A stretch of DNA of 64,000 bases from Actinomycetota bacterium (GCA_020161245.1 JAIUOK010000006.1:1-64000), one strand, 5' to 3'. Positions 43,030 through 51,692 are shown, counted from the stretch's first letter. The notes: generated from the sequence alone by a model not told the origin. Numbers and translations are program-made.

Positions 43030-44417
43030 GGCGATGCCTCCTCGGATCGGTGGCGGAGGGTGTCGAGGACGACGGGCCCGTCGCCCCCGGCGGCCCTGAG
43101 GGTGTCGAGCAGTGCATCGGCGGCCGCGGCGTCCCACGAGGCGGCAGCGGTGCAGGAGCGCACCTTCGCGTCGAGCTCGGCGTCCTCGAGCGGGTTGAGC
43201 GCGTTGCCCCGCGTCACCGTCACCAGCTGCTGGGCGCTCGCTCCGTCGGGTGTGGTGGCACGTACCCGCGCGTAGATGGCGCCGGCGAGATCGGGGCCGC
43301 CCTCGGGGCTGGGCGCCACCACGACCTCGACCCGGTCCCGCAGCGAGACGACGTCCGGCCGCGCGACGGCGTCGGGGGTGAACGAGCCGAGCGACAGACC
43401 GCCGTCGATCAGCGCGCTCGCCACCGTGTGCTGCAGGCTGAAGCGCGCCTCGGACGGCGTGGCGGGCATGCGTGCCAGGAGGGGGCGCAGGGTGAAGGGG
43501 TGCACCTCGACGACCACACGGGCAGCGGATGCTGCGGCCGTCGCGCCGAGCTCCTCGCGCACGGCGAGGGCGGCGTCCACGGCGCGGTGCGTCGCGTAGC
43601 ACGACGGGTAGCTCTTCACCGAGGTGTCCAGCGGCCAGGCCTGCGCCCACCGGCGCAGCTCGTCATCGACCTGCGCCGCCGGTCCCTCGCCTGCGTCCCC
43701 GTAGGCCGCGAGGAAGCCGCGGGGCCCGTCGAGGACGGCGTGTCCGGCCGTGATGCCGGCGGTCGCGAGCGCGACGGCGTCGACGGCGTCGCGGGCGGCG
43801 AGCCCCGCGTGCAGGGGCTTGGTGGCGGTGCCGAAGTTGGCGAGCAGCCCGGCCGACATCGAGGCCGCGATGCCGAGCGCGCTGCGGGCGACGTCGCCGT
43901 CGATCGATCCGCGCCGCAGCCGGACCAGGGCCGCGACCGCGGCCAGGCGCCCCACGGTCGAGGTCGTGTGCCAGCCCCGCGCGTAGTGCGCCTCGCTCGG
44001 GAGCAGGGCGGCCAGCGTGCGCAGCACCGTCTGGCCCACGTCGACCGCTGCTCTCGCGTCCGCCCAGCCGGAGTCCAGCCCCTCCGCATCGGCGAGCACC
44101 GCCGGCCAGAGCACCGCGCCCGGATGGAGCGGCGTCGACGGGGCCGCGTCGTCGAAGTCGAGGGCGTGCGCCGCCATCCCGTCGAGCAGCGCGGCGCGCG
44201 ACGGCGAGGCGGACCAGGGGCGGCCCCACACGGTCGCCGCGCCGGGCGACGGCGTGGTGCTCGCCCAGGCCTCCAGCGCGGCGTACTCGCGGGTGGCGGT
44301 GCCGCCGATCGCGACCCCGACGGTGTCGACCAGCGTGCTCACGAGTGCAGGTGTGCGGGCGTGCTCGTACGGCGCGTCGAGCGCGTACGCGACGATCGCA
44401 TCGGTGACGGTGCTCAT
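43026..44417 (-). CDS. MmgE/PrpD family protein (second copy)
   Basis: 463 residues. Shares with the first copy HALDFDDAAPSTPLHPGAVLWPAVLADAE, HYARGWHTTSTVGRLAAVAALVRL, SALGIAASMSAGLLANFGTATKPLHAG and KSYPSCYATHRAVDAAL. Third in the six-gene operon, overlapping the lyase gene by four bases. By family, it could dehydrate or epimerise a polycarboxylate or its analogue feeding the CoA-transferase step; the precise reaction is unknown. Confidence 0.88.
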   Translation of the reverse strand: MSTVTDAIVAYALDAPYEHARTPALVSTLVDTVGVAIGGTATREYAALEAWASTTPSPGAATVWGRPWSASPSRAALLDGMAAHALDFDDAAPSTPLHPGAVLWPAVLADAEGLDSGWADARAAVDVGQTVLRTLAALLPSEAHYARGWHTTSTVGRLAAVAALVRLRRGSIDGDVARSALGIAASMSAGLLANFGTATKPLHAGLAARDAVDAVALATAGITAGHAVLDGPRGFLAAYGDAGEGPAAQVDDELRRWAQAWPLDTSVKSYPSCYATHRAVDAALAVREELGATAAASAARVVVEVHPFTLRPLLARMPATPSEARFSLQHTVASALIDGGLSLGSFTPDAVARPDVVSLRDRVEVVVAPSPEGGPDLAGAIYARVRATTPDGASAQQLVTVTRGNALNPLEDAELDAKVRSCTAAASWDAAAADALLDTLRAAGGDGPVVLDTLRHRSEEASP

Positions 44418-44427
44418 CCGCGCGCCC

Positions 44428-45609
44428 TCAGAACGACTTGGGCATGCCGAGGTCCCGGTGCGCGATCCCGGCGAGGACGAGGTTCGTGCTGATCGGAGCG
44501 ATCATCGGGCCCCGCGCCTGGCGGAACTTCTGCTCGACGCCGTACTCCGACGCGAGCCCGGCGCCGCCGAACGTGTCCATCGTGGCGTTGGCCGCCTGCC
44601 AGAGCGCCTGGCTGGAGAGCAGCTTCGCGATGTTGGCCTCGGTGCCTCCCTCGTTGCCCTCGGCGAAGAGGTCGGCGGCCTGCCAGCGGATCGCGCTCGC
44701 GGCACGCAGGTTGGCGAAGGCCTGCGCGATCGGGAACTGGATGCCCTGGTTCATGCCGATGGGCCGGCCGAACACCTCGCGCTCGTTGGCGTAGGCCACG
44801 GCACGGTCGACGAACCACAGCCCGGAGCCGACGTACTGGGAGGCGGCCAGGATCCGCTCGGCGTTGAGGCCGGACAGGATCACGCGGAAGCCCTTGCCCT
44901 CGTCGCCGATGCGGTTGGCGACCGGCACGACGAGGTCGTTGATGAACAGCTGGTTGGTGTGGTGGCCGCTCATCACCTTGATGGGCTTGACCTCGATCTG
45001 CCCGCTGGGCACCGCTTCGCGCAGATCGACCAGCAGCACGGTGATGCCGTCGGTCTTCTTCGCCACGTCCTCGTAGCGCTCGGTGCGGCAGAGCAGGAGC
45101 AGGAGATCGCTCTGCTGAACGCGCGAGGTCCAGATCTTGCCGCCGTTGACCACGTAGTGGTCGCCTCGGCGCTCGGCGAACGTGCGGATCCTCGTCGTGT
45201 CGGTGCCCGCGTCCGGCTCCGTCACCCCCATCGACTGCAGGCGCACCTCGCCGGCGGCGATCTGCGGCAGCCAGCGGCGCTTCTGCTCCTCGGAGCCGAA
45301 GCGCAGGACCGACCCCATCGTGTACAGCTGCGCGTGCACGAGAGTGCCCGCGCCGCCCCACCGGTTGATCGACTCGAGCAGCACGGCCGCCTCGGGCAGG
45401 CTCGCTCCACCGCCCCCGTACTCCTCGGGGATGAGCATGGACAGCCAGCCGCCCTGCTGCAGCACGTCGACGAAGTCCTGCGGGTAGCGGCCGGAGTCCT
45501 CGACGTCGATCCAGTACTGGGTGTCGAACTGCTGGAGCACGTCGGAGATGGCCTCGCGCACCTCCTCGAGGTGCGCGGGGAGCTTCTCGGCGAGCCAGTC
45601 GCGGGCCAT
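44428..45609 (-). CDS. Acyl-CoA dehydrogenase family protein
   Basis: 393 residues. Motifs: IPEEYGGGGASLPEAAVLLE, MGVTEPDAGTDTTRIRTFAERRGDHYVVNGGKIWTS, FGRPIGMNQGIQFPIAQAFANL and the C-terminal FGGAGLASEYGVEQKFRQARG. FAD-dependent alpha,beta-desaturation of an acyl-CoA is expected, with electrons passed to ETF. It produces the substrate type used by the enoyl-CoA hydratase in the same operon. Ten bases before the second MmgE/PrpD gene. Confidence 0.92.
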   Translation of the reverse strand: MARDWLAEKLPAHLEEVREAISDVLQQFDTQYWIDVEDSGRYPQDFVDVLQQGGWLSMLIPEEYGGGGASLPEAAVLLESINRWGGAGTLVHAQLYTMGSVLRFGSEEQKRRWLPQIAAGEVRLQSMGVTEPDAGTDTTRIRTFAERRGDHYVVNGGKIWTSRVQQSDLLLLLCRTERYEDVAKKTDGITVLLVDLREAVPSGQIEVKPIKVMSGHHTNQLFINDLVVPVANRIGDEGKGFRVILSGLNAERILAASQYVGSGLWFVDRAVAYANEREVFGRPIGMNQGIQFPIAQAFANLRAASAIRWQAADLFAEGNEGGTEANIAKLLSSQALWQAANATMDTFGGAGLASEYGVEQKFRQARGPMIAPISTNLVLAGIAHRDLGMPKSF

Positions 45610-45626
45610 GTCGGGCGACCTCCGGT

Positions 45627-47204
45627 TCAGGTGGGGACGGCGATATCGAGCACGAGGGGCCGGCGCCGCTCGGCGAGGCCCGGTACGACGCGGTCGAGGA
45701 CGTCGTCGAGCTCGGTCTGCGTCGCGATCCGCTCCGCGTCGCAGCCGAACCCGCGCGCGAGCGCGCTGATGCTGACCTCGGGGAAGGCCGGCCACGCCGG
45801 AGGCGAGCCCACGGCCGCCGCGAGCCGGTCCATGACGGCGTAGGCACCGTTGGACATGACGACGTACAGCACGCCTGCCCCGTACCTCTGCGCGCTCCAG
45901 AGGGCCTGCACCGTGTAGAGCGAGGCGCCGTCGCCGACGACGGCCACGACGGGCCGGTCCGGCTGCGCGAGCCGCAGGCCCGCGGCGGTCGGCAGCGCGA
46001 ACCCGAGGCCGCCCATCGCCGGGGTGTGGAACCCGCCGGGCCGCCGGGCCGGCAGCAGGTCCAGCACCAGGCGCCGGGTGGAGGGGGACTCCTCCACCAC
46101 GACGGCATCGGCGGGCAGGCGCCGTCCGAGCGCGGCGAGGACGTCGGACTGCTCGAGGGCGCCGCCGCCATGGGCGTCGGGGGCGGGGCGCGCGACGACG
46201 GCGGGGGAGCCGCTGCGCCGCGGGACGGACGACGCCACGGCCGACACGGTGGCTGCCACGTCGCCGAGCACGGCAAGGGCAGCGGCGCTCCGGGCGGCCT
46301 CGTCGACATCGTCGGTCAGCACCAGCACGTCGGTCCCCTCGCCGACGAACGGCCCGTCGTCGTAGAGGTACTGGGTGAACGCGGGGCCGCCGACGACCAC
46401 GACGAGGTCGTGGCCGGACAGCGCCTCCCGGAGCCCGCTGCGAGCAGCGGGCAGATGCCCCGCGAAGGCGGCCGACGTCTGGTCGAAGCCCGCCCTGGCG
46501 GCGTGCGCGCCCATCCACACCGGGCACCCGAGCCGCTCCGCCAGGTCGGACGTCGCCGCCCACGCGGCCTCGCCGTCGGCACCGGTTCCCGTCACCAGCA
46601 CGGGGCTGCGCGCGGAGGCGATGGCAGCGGCCGCCTCGGCGACCGCGGCCGGGTCCGGTCCGAGGGCGGGCCGCAGGACGACCGGTGCCGGGGTAGCCGC
46701 TGCGTCGTCGGCGTCGGCAGCCCAGTCGTCCATGGGGACGATGACCACGGCCGGGCCCCGGCGCACGGCCGCGACGTGGAACGCGCGCGCGACCAGCGCG
46801 GGGACGTCGGCGGCCCGCACCGGCTCGAGCACCGCCACGGGGTAGTCGCCGGCGAGACCGCGCAGCCGGCCGGCGAGGAACGGCTCGCAGGCCAGATGGC
46901 GGCGGTCCTGCTGCCCGACGACCACGACCAGGGGCGCGCGGTTCTCGCGCGCTGTCGCGAGTGCGCCCACCGCGTTGCCGAGTCCGGCGGTGGTGTGCAG
47001 GAGGGCGACAGCTGGCCGGCCCGTGCCCAGCGCCTCGCCCGTCGCCATGCCGACCACGACGGCCTCGTGGAGCCCGAGGACGAGCTCGAGGTCGTCGGGG
47101 AGGTGCGCGAGCAGCGCCACCTCGGTCGACCCGGGGTTGGCGAACAGCCGGTCGACGCCGTTGCCCCGGAGGACGCGCACGACCGCGTCGCGGACCGTCG
47201 GCAT
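45627..47204 (-). CDS. Thiamine-diphosphate 2-ketoacid decarboxylase (benzoylformate decarboxylase-like)
   Basis: 525 residues, nearly the length of Pseudomonas benzoylformate decarboxylase (BFD) and aligning with it: FANPGSTE (Ser26), LHEAVVVGMA with Glu47, LLHTTAGLGNAVGAL (His70), PMDDWAADAD, GGLGFALPTAAGLRLA and the ThDP/Mg motif GDGASLYTVQALWSAQRYG...NGAY. Ser26, Glu47 and His70 are conserved, but the BFD His281 position is Tyr279 (PAFTQYLYDDG). It likely decarboxylates an arylglyoxylate or related 2-keto acid to an aldehyde; substrate may differ from benzoylformate. First gene of the six-gene operon, divergent from the gentisate operon. Confidence 0.85.
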   Translation of the reverse strand: MPTVRDAVVRVLRGNGVDRLFANPGSTEVALLAHLPDDLELVLGLHEAVVVGMATGEALGTGRPAVALLHTTAGLGNAVGALATARENRAPLVVVVGQQDRRHLACEPFLAGRLRGLAGDYPVAVLEPVRAADVPALVARAFHVAAVRRGPAVVIVPMDDWAADADDAAATPAPVVLRPALGPDPAAVAEAAAAIASARSPVLVTGTGADGEAAWAATSDLAERLGCPVWMGAHAARAGFDQTSAAFAGHLPAARSGLREALSGHDLVVVVGGPAFTQYLYDDGPFVGEGTDVLVLTDDVDEAARSAAALAVLGDVAATVSAVASSVPRRSGSPAVVARPAPDAHGGGALEQSDVLAALGRRLPADAVVVEESPSTRRLVLDLLPARRPGGFHTPAMGGLGFALPTAAGLRLAQPDRPVVAVVGDGASLYTVQALWSAQRYGAGVLYVVMSNGAYAVMDRLAAAVGSPPAWPAFPEVSISALARGFGCDAERIATQTELDDVLDRVVPGLAERRRPLVLDIAVPT

Positions 47205-47364
47205 CGCACCTCCGTGCTCGGGCGGCCCGGCCGGCCGCGACGTCAGGCGAGCCTGCCCGCAGGGAGCCGCGCCCCGACGCCATCTCGCACCCACTGGAAG
47301 AGCGGCTCTGGCGGCGCAGGGGCTGGCCTAGCGTCCGCGACCGGACCACGAGGGAGGCCCGCGC

Positions 47365-48267
47365 GTGAGGATCGCCCGTTTCGACGACGGACGCATCGGC
47401 GTCGTGACACCGGACGGCACCGGCGTCGTCGACGTCTCGGACGTCGTCGGCGCGTCCACGTCCGAGTGGCCGCCGGTGGCGATGAACCGCGTCATCGCCA
47501 GGTGGGACGAGCTGGTCGGACCGGTGGCCGAGGCGGTCGGGGAGCGCGACGCCGTCGACCTGCGGACGGTGACGCTGCGGACTCCGGTCCCGTGGGCCAG
47601 CAAGGTGATCGCGTATCCCGTGAACTACCACGACCATGCGGCCGAGATGGGTGCCGGCTACCGGGCCAGCAGCCAGGGGTTCTTCCTCAAGCCGCCGTCG
47701 TCGCTGTCGGGCGCAGGGGAGCCGGTCGTGCTGCCCCGGGTGCCCGGCCGCGAGGTGCATCACGAGAGCGAGCTGGCGCTCATCATCGGGAAGGGCGGCC
47801 GAGGAATCCCGCGCGAGCGCTGGAAGGAGCACGTCTTCGGCTACGCCTGCCTGCTCGACATGGTCGTGCGCGGGAAGGAGGAGAGGGTCTTCCGGAAGGC
47901 CTTCGACACCTTCTGCCCTGTCGGCCCGTGGATCACGACCGCCGACGAGGTGCCCGACCCCGAGTGGCTGGAGATGCAGCTGTGGGTGGGCGACGAGCTG
48001 CGGCAGAGCGCGAGCACCCGCGACCTCGTTCTGGACCTGCCGGGCATGGTGGAGATGGCGTCCGCCGTCATGACCCTCGAGCCGGGCGACATCATCGCGA
48101 CCGGCACGCCCGCCGGCGTCGGGCCCGTCGTCGACGGGGATGTGATCCGCATCCGGATCCAGGATGTCGGCGAGATGTCGGTGGACGTCGTGCAGGGCGA
48201 GTCCGGCCACGCCGCCGTGTTCGAGCAGGAGTACGTCCCGCCCACGGCCAGCAGGGAGGCCCGGTGA
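47365..48267 (+). CDS. Fumarylacetoacetate hydrolase family protein (probable fumaryl-/maleylpyruvate hydrolase)
   Basis: 300 residues from GTG 47365. FAH fold: an N-terminal MRIARFDDGRIGVV cap, then KVIAYPVNYHDHAAEMG, metal ligands in EVHHESELALIIGKGG (ExE), FGYACLLDMVVRG, FDTFCPVGPWI, and MTLEPGDIIATGTPAGVG. By context with a gentisate-dioxygenase-like cupin, it should hydrolyse fumarylpyruvate (or maleylpyruvate directly) to a C4 dicarboxylate and pyruvate. First gene of the three-gene operon, overlapping the next by four bases. A possible -10 TAGCGT lies at 47329-47334. Confidence 0.87.
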   Translation: MRIARFDDGRIGVVTPDGTGVVDVSDVVGASTSEWPPVAMNRVIARWDELVGPVAEAVGERDAVDLRTVTLRTPVPWASKVIAYPVNYHDHAAEMGAGYRASSQGFFLKPPSSLSGAGEPVVLPRVPGREVHHESELALIIGKGGRGIPRERWKEHVFGYACLLDMVVRGKEERVFRKAFDTFCPVGPWITTADEVPDPEWLEMQLWVGDELRQSASTRDLVLDLPGMVEMASAVMTLEPGDIIATGTPAGVGPVVDGDVIRIRIQDVGEMSVDVVQGESGHAAVFEQEYVPPTASREAR

Positions 48268-49268
48268 CCCTCGAACCCGCGGACACCGGAGGTGTGCGCT
48301 CTCTGGACGAGCTGTACTCGGCCTTCGACGGCCTCTCGATCGAGGGCGGCTGGCACCGCCGATCGCCGGCGCTGTGGCCCGAGCCGCGTCGGACCCTCGT
48401 GCCGCACGGCTGGCGGTTCGCCGACGTACGGCCGATCCTCGCGGCTGCCGGCGACCTGGTCGACCACGAGATGGCCGACCGGCGCAACGTCACGCTGACC
48501 AACCCGGTCGAGGGCAACATCTACCCGACCGTCCGCACGCTGGTCGCCGCGTACCAGCTGATCCGGCCGGGCGAGGCCGCGAAGGCGCACCGCCACACGC
48601 CGAGCGCCCTGCGCATCATCCTCGAGGGCCACGGGACCTACACCGTGGTGCAGGGCACGCGCGTGGAGATGCGGCCCGGCGACGTGCTGCTCACACCCTC
48701 CTGGTTGTGGCACTCGCACGCGCATCTCGAGACCAGCGACGAGGACTGCTACTGGGTAGACGTCCTCGACGTACCCCTCGTGCACCTGCTCGAGACGATG
48801 TTCTTCGAGCGCTACCCCGGCGATTTCGAGACCGACGTCGTGGAGGCCGACGAGGCGCCCATCGCGTTCCGCTGGGAGGACTCGCTGCGGCGCCTGGGCG
48901 CGGAGCAGCAGCAGCCGGAGCACGGCATGGCGCATCGAGAGATCCAGCTCGGCGACCCGGCCATGCGCACCATCGCCCTGCACGTGCAGGAGATGCCGGC
49001 GGGATGGACCTCGGCCCGCAGCCGCACCACCGCGAATTCCGTCTTCACCGTCGTCGAGGGCAGCGGGCGCACGGAGGCCGACGGCACGGTCATCGAGTGG
49101 GAGCGCGGAGACGTGGTCGCCGTGCCCTCCTGGCGGCCCTACCGGCACGTCGCGAGCAGCGACGCGCGGCTGGTCCGGGCCAGCGACGAGCCGCTCATGT
49201 CCGCGCTGGGCCTCCTGCGCACCGAGCGGCTCGAGGGCACGTCCGCGCAGATCGAGACGGGAGGCTGA
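48264..49268 (+). CDS. Gentisate 1,2-dioxygenase-like bicupin
   Basis: 334 residues from GTG 48264. Two cupin domains. The first has LIRPGEAAKAHRHTPSALRIILEG...VEMRPGDVLLTPSWLWHSHAH with HxH and a later His as probable Fe(II) ligands; the second (ALHVQEMPAGWTSARSRTTANSVFTVVEGSG...WERGDVVAVPSWRPYRHVAS) keeps the fold with fewer candidate ligands. The length and order fit gentisate/salicylate dioxygenases, which open gentisate between C1 and C2 to maleylpyruvate. The flanking hydrolase and hydroxylase support this. Confidence 0.87.
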   Translation: MTLEPADTGGVRSLDELYSAFDGLSIEGGWHRRSPALWPEPRRTLVPHGWRFADVRPILAAAGDLVDHEMADRRNVTLTNPVEGNIYPTVRTLVAAYQLIRPGEAAKAHRHTPSALRIILEGHGTYTVVQGTRVEMRPGDVLLTPSWLWHSHAHLETSDEDCYWVDVLDVPLVHLLETMFFERYPGDFETDVVEADEAPIAFRWEDSLRRLGAEQQQPEHGMAHREIQLGDPAMRTIALHVQEMPAGWTSARSRTTANSVFTVVEGSGRTEADGTVIEWERGDVVAVPSWRPYRHVASSDARLVRASDEPLMSALGLLRTERLEGTSAQIETGG

Positions 49269-49271
49269 ACG

Positions 49272-50456
49272 GTGCACGTCATCATCGCAGGCGGGGGTAT
49301 CGGCGGCATGGCCGCGGCACTCGCGCTCCTGCAGCACGGCCACGACGTCGACGTGTACGAGCAGGCATCGCAGCTGCGCGAGGTCGGGGCGGGGATCCAG
49401 ATCTCGCCCAACGGCAACCGCGTGCTCGACGCGCTCGGCGTCTTCGACGAGCTGGCCGCGGTGTCCTGCGATCCGGACCGCAAGGAGTTCCGGCTCTGGA
49501 GCACCGGCGAGACCTGGCCCCTGTTCGATCTCGGCCCCGTCGTCGTCGCCAAGTACGGCTACCCCTACCTCACCGTGTACCGGCCCGACCTGCTGTCGGC
49601 GCTCGAGGGGGCGGTCCGCCGGCTCAAGCCGGATGCCGTGCACCTCGGCGCGCGGGCGTCGTCGTTCCGCCAGGACGATGCGGGCGCGGTGCTCGTCCTC
49701 GAGGACGGCCGCGAGCAGCGGGGCGACGTCCTCGTCGGGGCCGACGGCTGGCGCTCGGTGGTCCGCGACGGGCTGTGGGGCGACGTCCGGCCCGAGTTCA
49801 GCGGCATGGTCGCCTGGCGCGGCCTCATCCCCATGGCCGACCTCCCGGAGCACCTGCAGGTGAACCTCGGCTGGACCTGGATCGGCCCGGGCAGCCATGC
49901 CGTGAACTACCCCCTGCACGGCGGCGAGTACATGAACTTCGTCGCGACGATCGAGGGCAAGGACTGGCCGCACGAGGCCGGCAGCGTCCAAGGCGACGTG
50001 GAGGAGTGCCTCGCCGACTTCGCGGGGTGGCACGAGGACGTCCACACGTTCATCCGCCGCTCGCCGCAGCTGCTCAAGTGGGCCCTGGTGCGGCGCGACC
50101 CCATCCCGCAGTGGTCGCGGGGGAGGGTGACGCTGCTGGGCGACGCCTGCCACGCGACCCTGCCCTTCCTCGCGCAAGGCGCCGTGCACTCCCTGGAGGA
50201 CGGGCTCGTCCTCGCACGGGCGCTCACCGCCTACGACGATCCCGCGAGCGCGCTGCAGAGGTACGAAGCGGCGCGCATCGAGCGCACGAGCCGCATGGTG
50301 CGAGGCGCGACGGCCAACACCGACCGCTTCCACAGCCGGGAGCTGGCGTCGCCCGAGACGGCCTACGCCTACCTCGAGCGGGAGTGGAGCGTGGAGCCCG
50401 TCGCCGACCGCTACGACTGGCTCTACTCCTACGACGCGGCGACCGCGCCCGTCTGA
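49272..50456 (+). CDS. FAD-dependent aromatic monooxygenase (3-hydroxybenzoate 6-hydroxylase / salicylate hydroxylase type)
   Basis: 394 residues from GTG 49272. Class A flavoprotein: IIAGGGIGGMAAALALLQHGH, GAGIQISPNGNRVLDALGV, DG motif LVGADGWRSVVRD and GD motif LLGDACHATLPFLAQGAVHSLEDG. The size and the gentisate-dioxygenase neighbour point to 3-hydroxybenzoate 6-hydroxylase or a salicylate/anthranilate-type hydroxylase making gentisate. Pathway assignment is by context; the ring position cannot be read from the sequence. Confidence 0.86.
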   Translation: MHVIIAGGGIGGMAAALALLQHGHDVDVYEQASQLREVGAGIQISPNGNRVLDALGVFDELAAVSCDPDRKEFRLWSTGETWPLFDLGPVVVAKYGYPYLTVYRPDLLSALEGAVRRLKPDAVHLGARASSFRQDDAGAVLVLEDGREQRGDVLVGADGWRSVVRDGLWGDVRPEFSGMVAWRGLIPMADLPEHLQVNLGWTWIGPGSHAVNYPLHGGEYMNFVATIEGKDWPHEAGSVQGDVEECLADFAGWHEDVHTFIRRSPQLLKWALVRRDPIPQWSRGRVTLLGDACHATLPFLAQGAVHSLEDGLVLARALTAYDDPASALQRYEAARIERTSRMVRGATANTDRFHSRELASPETAYAYLEREWSVEPVADRYDWLYSYDAATAPV

Positions 50457-50480
50457 TCGCTCGGCCGCGAGCGGCGGGGC

Positions 50481-51692
50481 TCAGACGACGCCGCGCTCGC
50501 GGAGAGCGGCGATCTGCTCCTCGGTCAGCCCGGCCTCGCGCAGGACGTCGTCGGTGTCGTGGCCGTGCGGCCGGCCGGTGTGGCGGATGCTGCCCGGAGT
50601 CGCGGACAGCCGGAACATCAGGCCCGGCATGCGCAAGGGGCCGAGGTCGGGATCGTCGACGGTCGCGATGGAGCCCAGCGCTGCGTACTGCGGGTCGAGC
50701 ACGACGTCGGAGACGTCGTACACGCGCGCGAGGGCTGCCTGAGCCTCGGAGAACGCGGAGCACACCTCGTCGGTGGACCGGGCCGCGATCCACGAGCCCA
50801 CCGCGTCGTCGAGCAGGTCGGCGTGCTCCGCCCTCCCGCGGCCGGTGGCGAACCACGCCTCGTCGACGAGGTCGCCCCGGCCCACCAGGCGCATCACGCG
50901 CTCGGCGACGCTGTTGGTGCTGGATGCGATGGCGACCCAGTGCCCGTCGGCGGTGCGGTAGGTGTTGCGCGGCGCGTTGTTCTCCGAGCGGTTCCCGGTG
51001 CGCGTGGTGATGATGCCGAGCTGGTCGAAGACGGTGATCTGCGGCCCGAGCATCGACAGGATCGGCTCGATGATGGCGAGGTCGACGACCTGCCCGCGGC
51101 CCGTCCGGGTGCGCGCGTGCAGCGCGATGAGCGTCGCGACCGCGGCCGCGAGCGCGCTGATGTTGTCCGCCAGCGCCAGCGGCGGCAGGGTGGGCGGCCC
51201 GTCGGCCTGCCCGGTCGAGTGGGCGAAGCCGCTCATGGCCTCGGCCAGCGTGCCGTACCCCGGGTCCGCGGCACGCGGCCCGAGCTGGCCGAAGCCGGTG
51301 ACGCGGGTGAGCACGAGGCCGGGGTTGGCCTGCGACAGCCGGTCGTAGCCGAGGCCCCATCGCTCGAGCGTGCCGGGTCGGAAGTTCTCGATGAGGACAT
51401 CGGCCTCTGCAGCCAGCCGGAGCAGGACGTCCCTGCCCTCGGGGCGCGACAGGTCGAGGGTGATCGTCCGCTTGTTGCGTGCCAGCATCGGCCACCACAG
51501 GCCGTGCCCGTCCTTGGACAGCCCGTGGGAGCGGGCCGGATCCGGCTTGCTCGGGTGCTCGACCTTGATGACGTCGGCGCCGAAGTCGCCGAGCACGGTC
51601 GCGGCGTTCGGCCCGGCGAACAGCGTGGCGACGTCGAGGATGCGCAGGTCGCCGAGCGCCCCGAGGGCGGGGAGGGGACCGGCCTCATCCAT
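50481..51692 (-). CDS. CaiB/BaiF-type CoA-transferase, copy 2
   Basis: 403 residues from ATG 51692. LRILDVATLFAGPNAATVLGDFGADVIKVEHP, LARNKRTITLDLSRPEG, LIENFRPGTLERWGLGYDRL, and the family catalytic Asp in PPLALADNISALAAAVATLI. It differs clearly from copy 1, so the two are not a recent duplication. In the bbs-type pathway the CoA-transferase has two CaiB-type subunits, so a hetero-oligomer with copy 1 is possible but not shown. Convergent with the hydroxylase and 78 bases downstream of an IclR gene. Confidence 0.9.
   Translation of the reverse strand: MDEAGPLPALGALGDLRILDVATLFAGPNAATVLGDFGADVIKVEHPSKPDPARSHGLSKDGHGLWWPMLARNKRTITLDLSRPEGRDVLLRLAAEADVLIENFRPGTLERWGLGYDRLSQANPGLVLTRVTGFGQLGPRAADPGYGTLAEAMSGFAHSTGQADGPPTLPPLALADNISALAAAVATLIALHARTRTGRGQVVDLAIIEPILSMLGPQITVFDQLGIITTRTGNRSENNAPRNTYRTADGHWVAIASSTNSVAERVMRLVGRGDLVDEAWFATGRGRAEHADLLDDAVGSWIAARSTDEVCSAFSEAQAALARVYDVSDVVLDPQYAALGSIATVDDPDLGPLRMPGLMFRLSATPGSIRHTGRPHGHDTDDVLREAGLTEEQIAALRERGVV

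Noticed and set aside
36797-47204. Complete bbs (benzylsuccinate beta-oxidation) operon
   Set aside because: SDR pair, CaiB, dehydrogenase and hydratase match in type, but there is no thiolase/DUF35 pair and no benzylsuccinate synthase; an HMGL-type lyase and MmgE/PrpD proteins are present instead.
44428-48210. 1260-codon minus-strand frame extending the acyl-CoA dehydrogenase upstream
   Set aside because: The extension overlaps the decarboxylase and FAH genes in another frame; the dehydrogenase family start is MARDWLAEKL at 45609.
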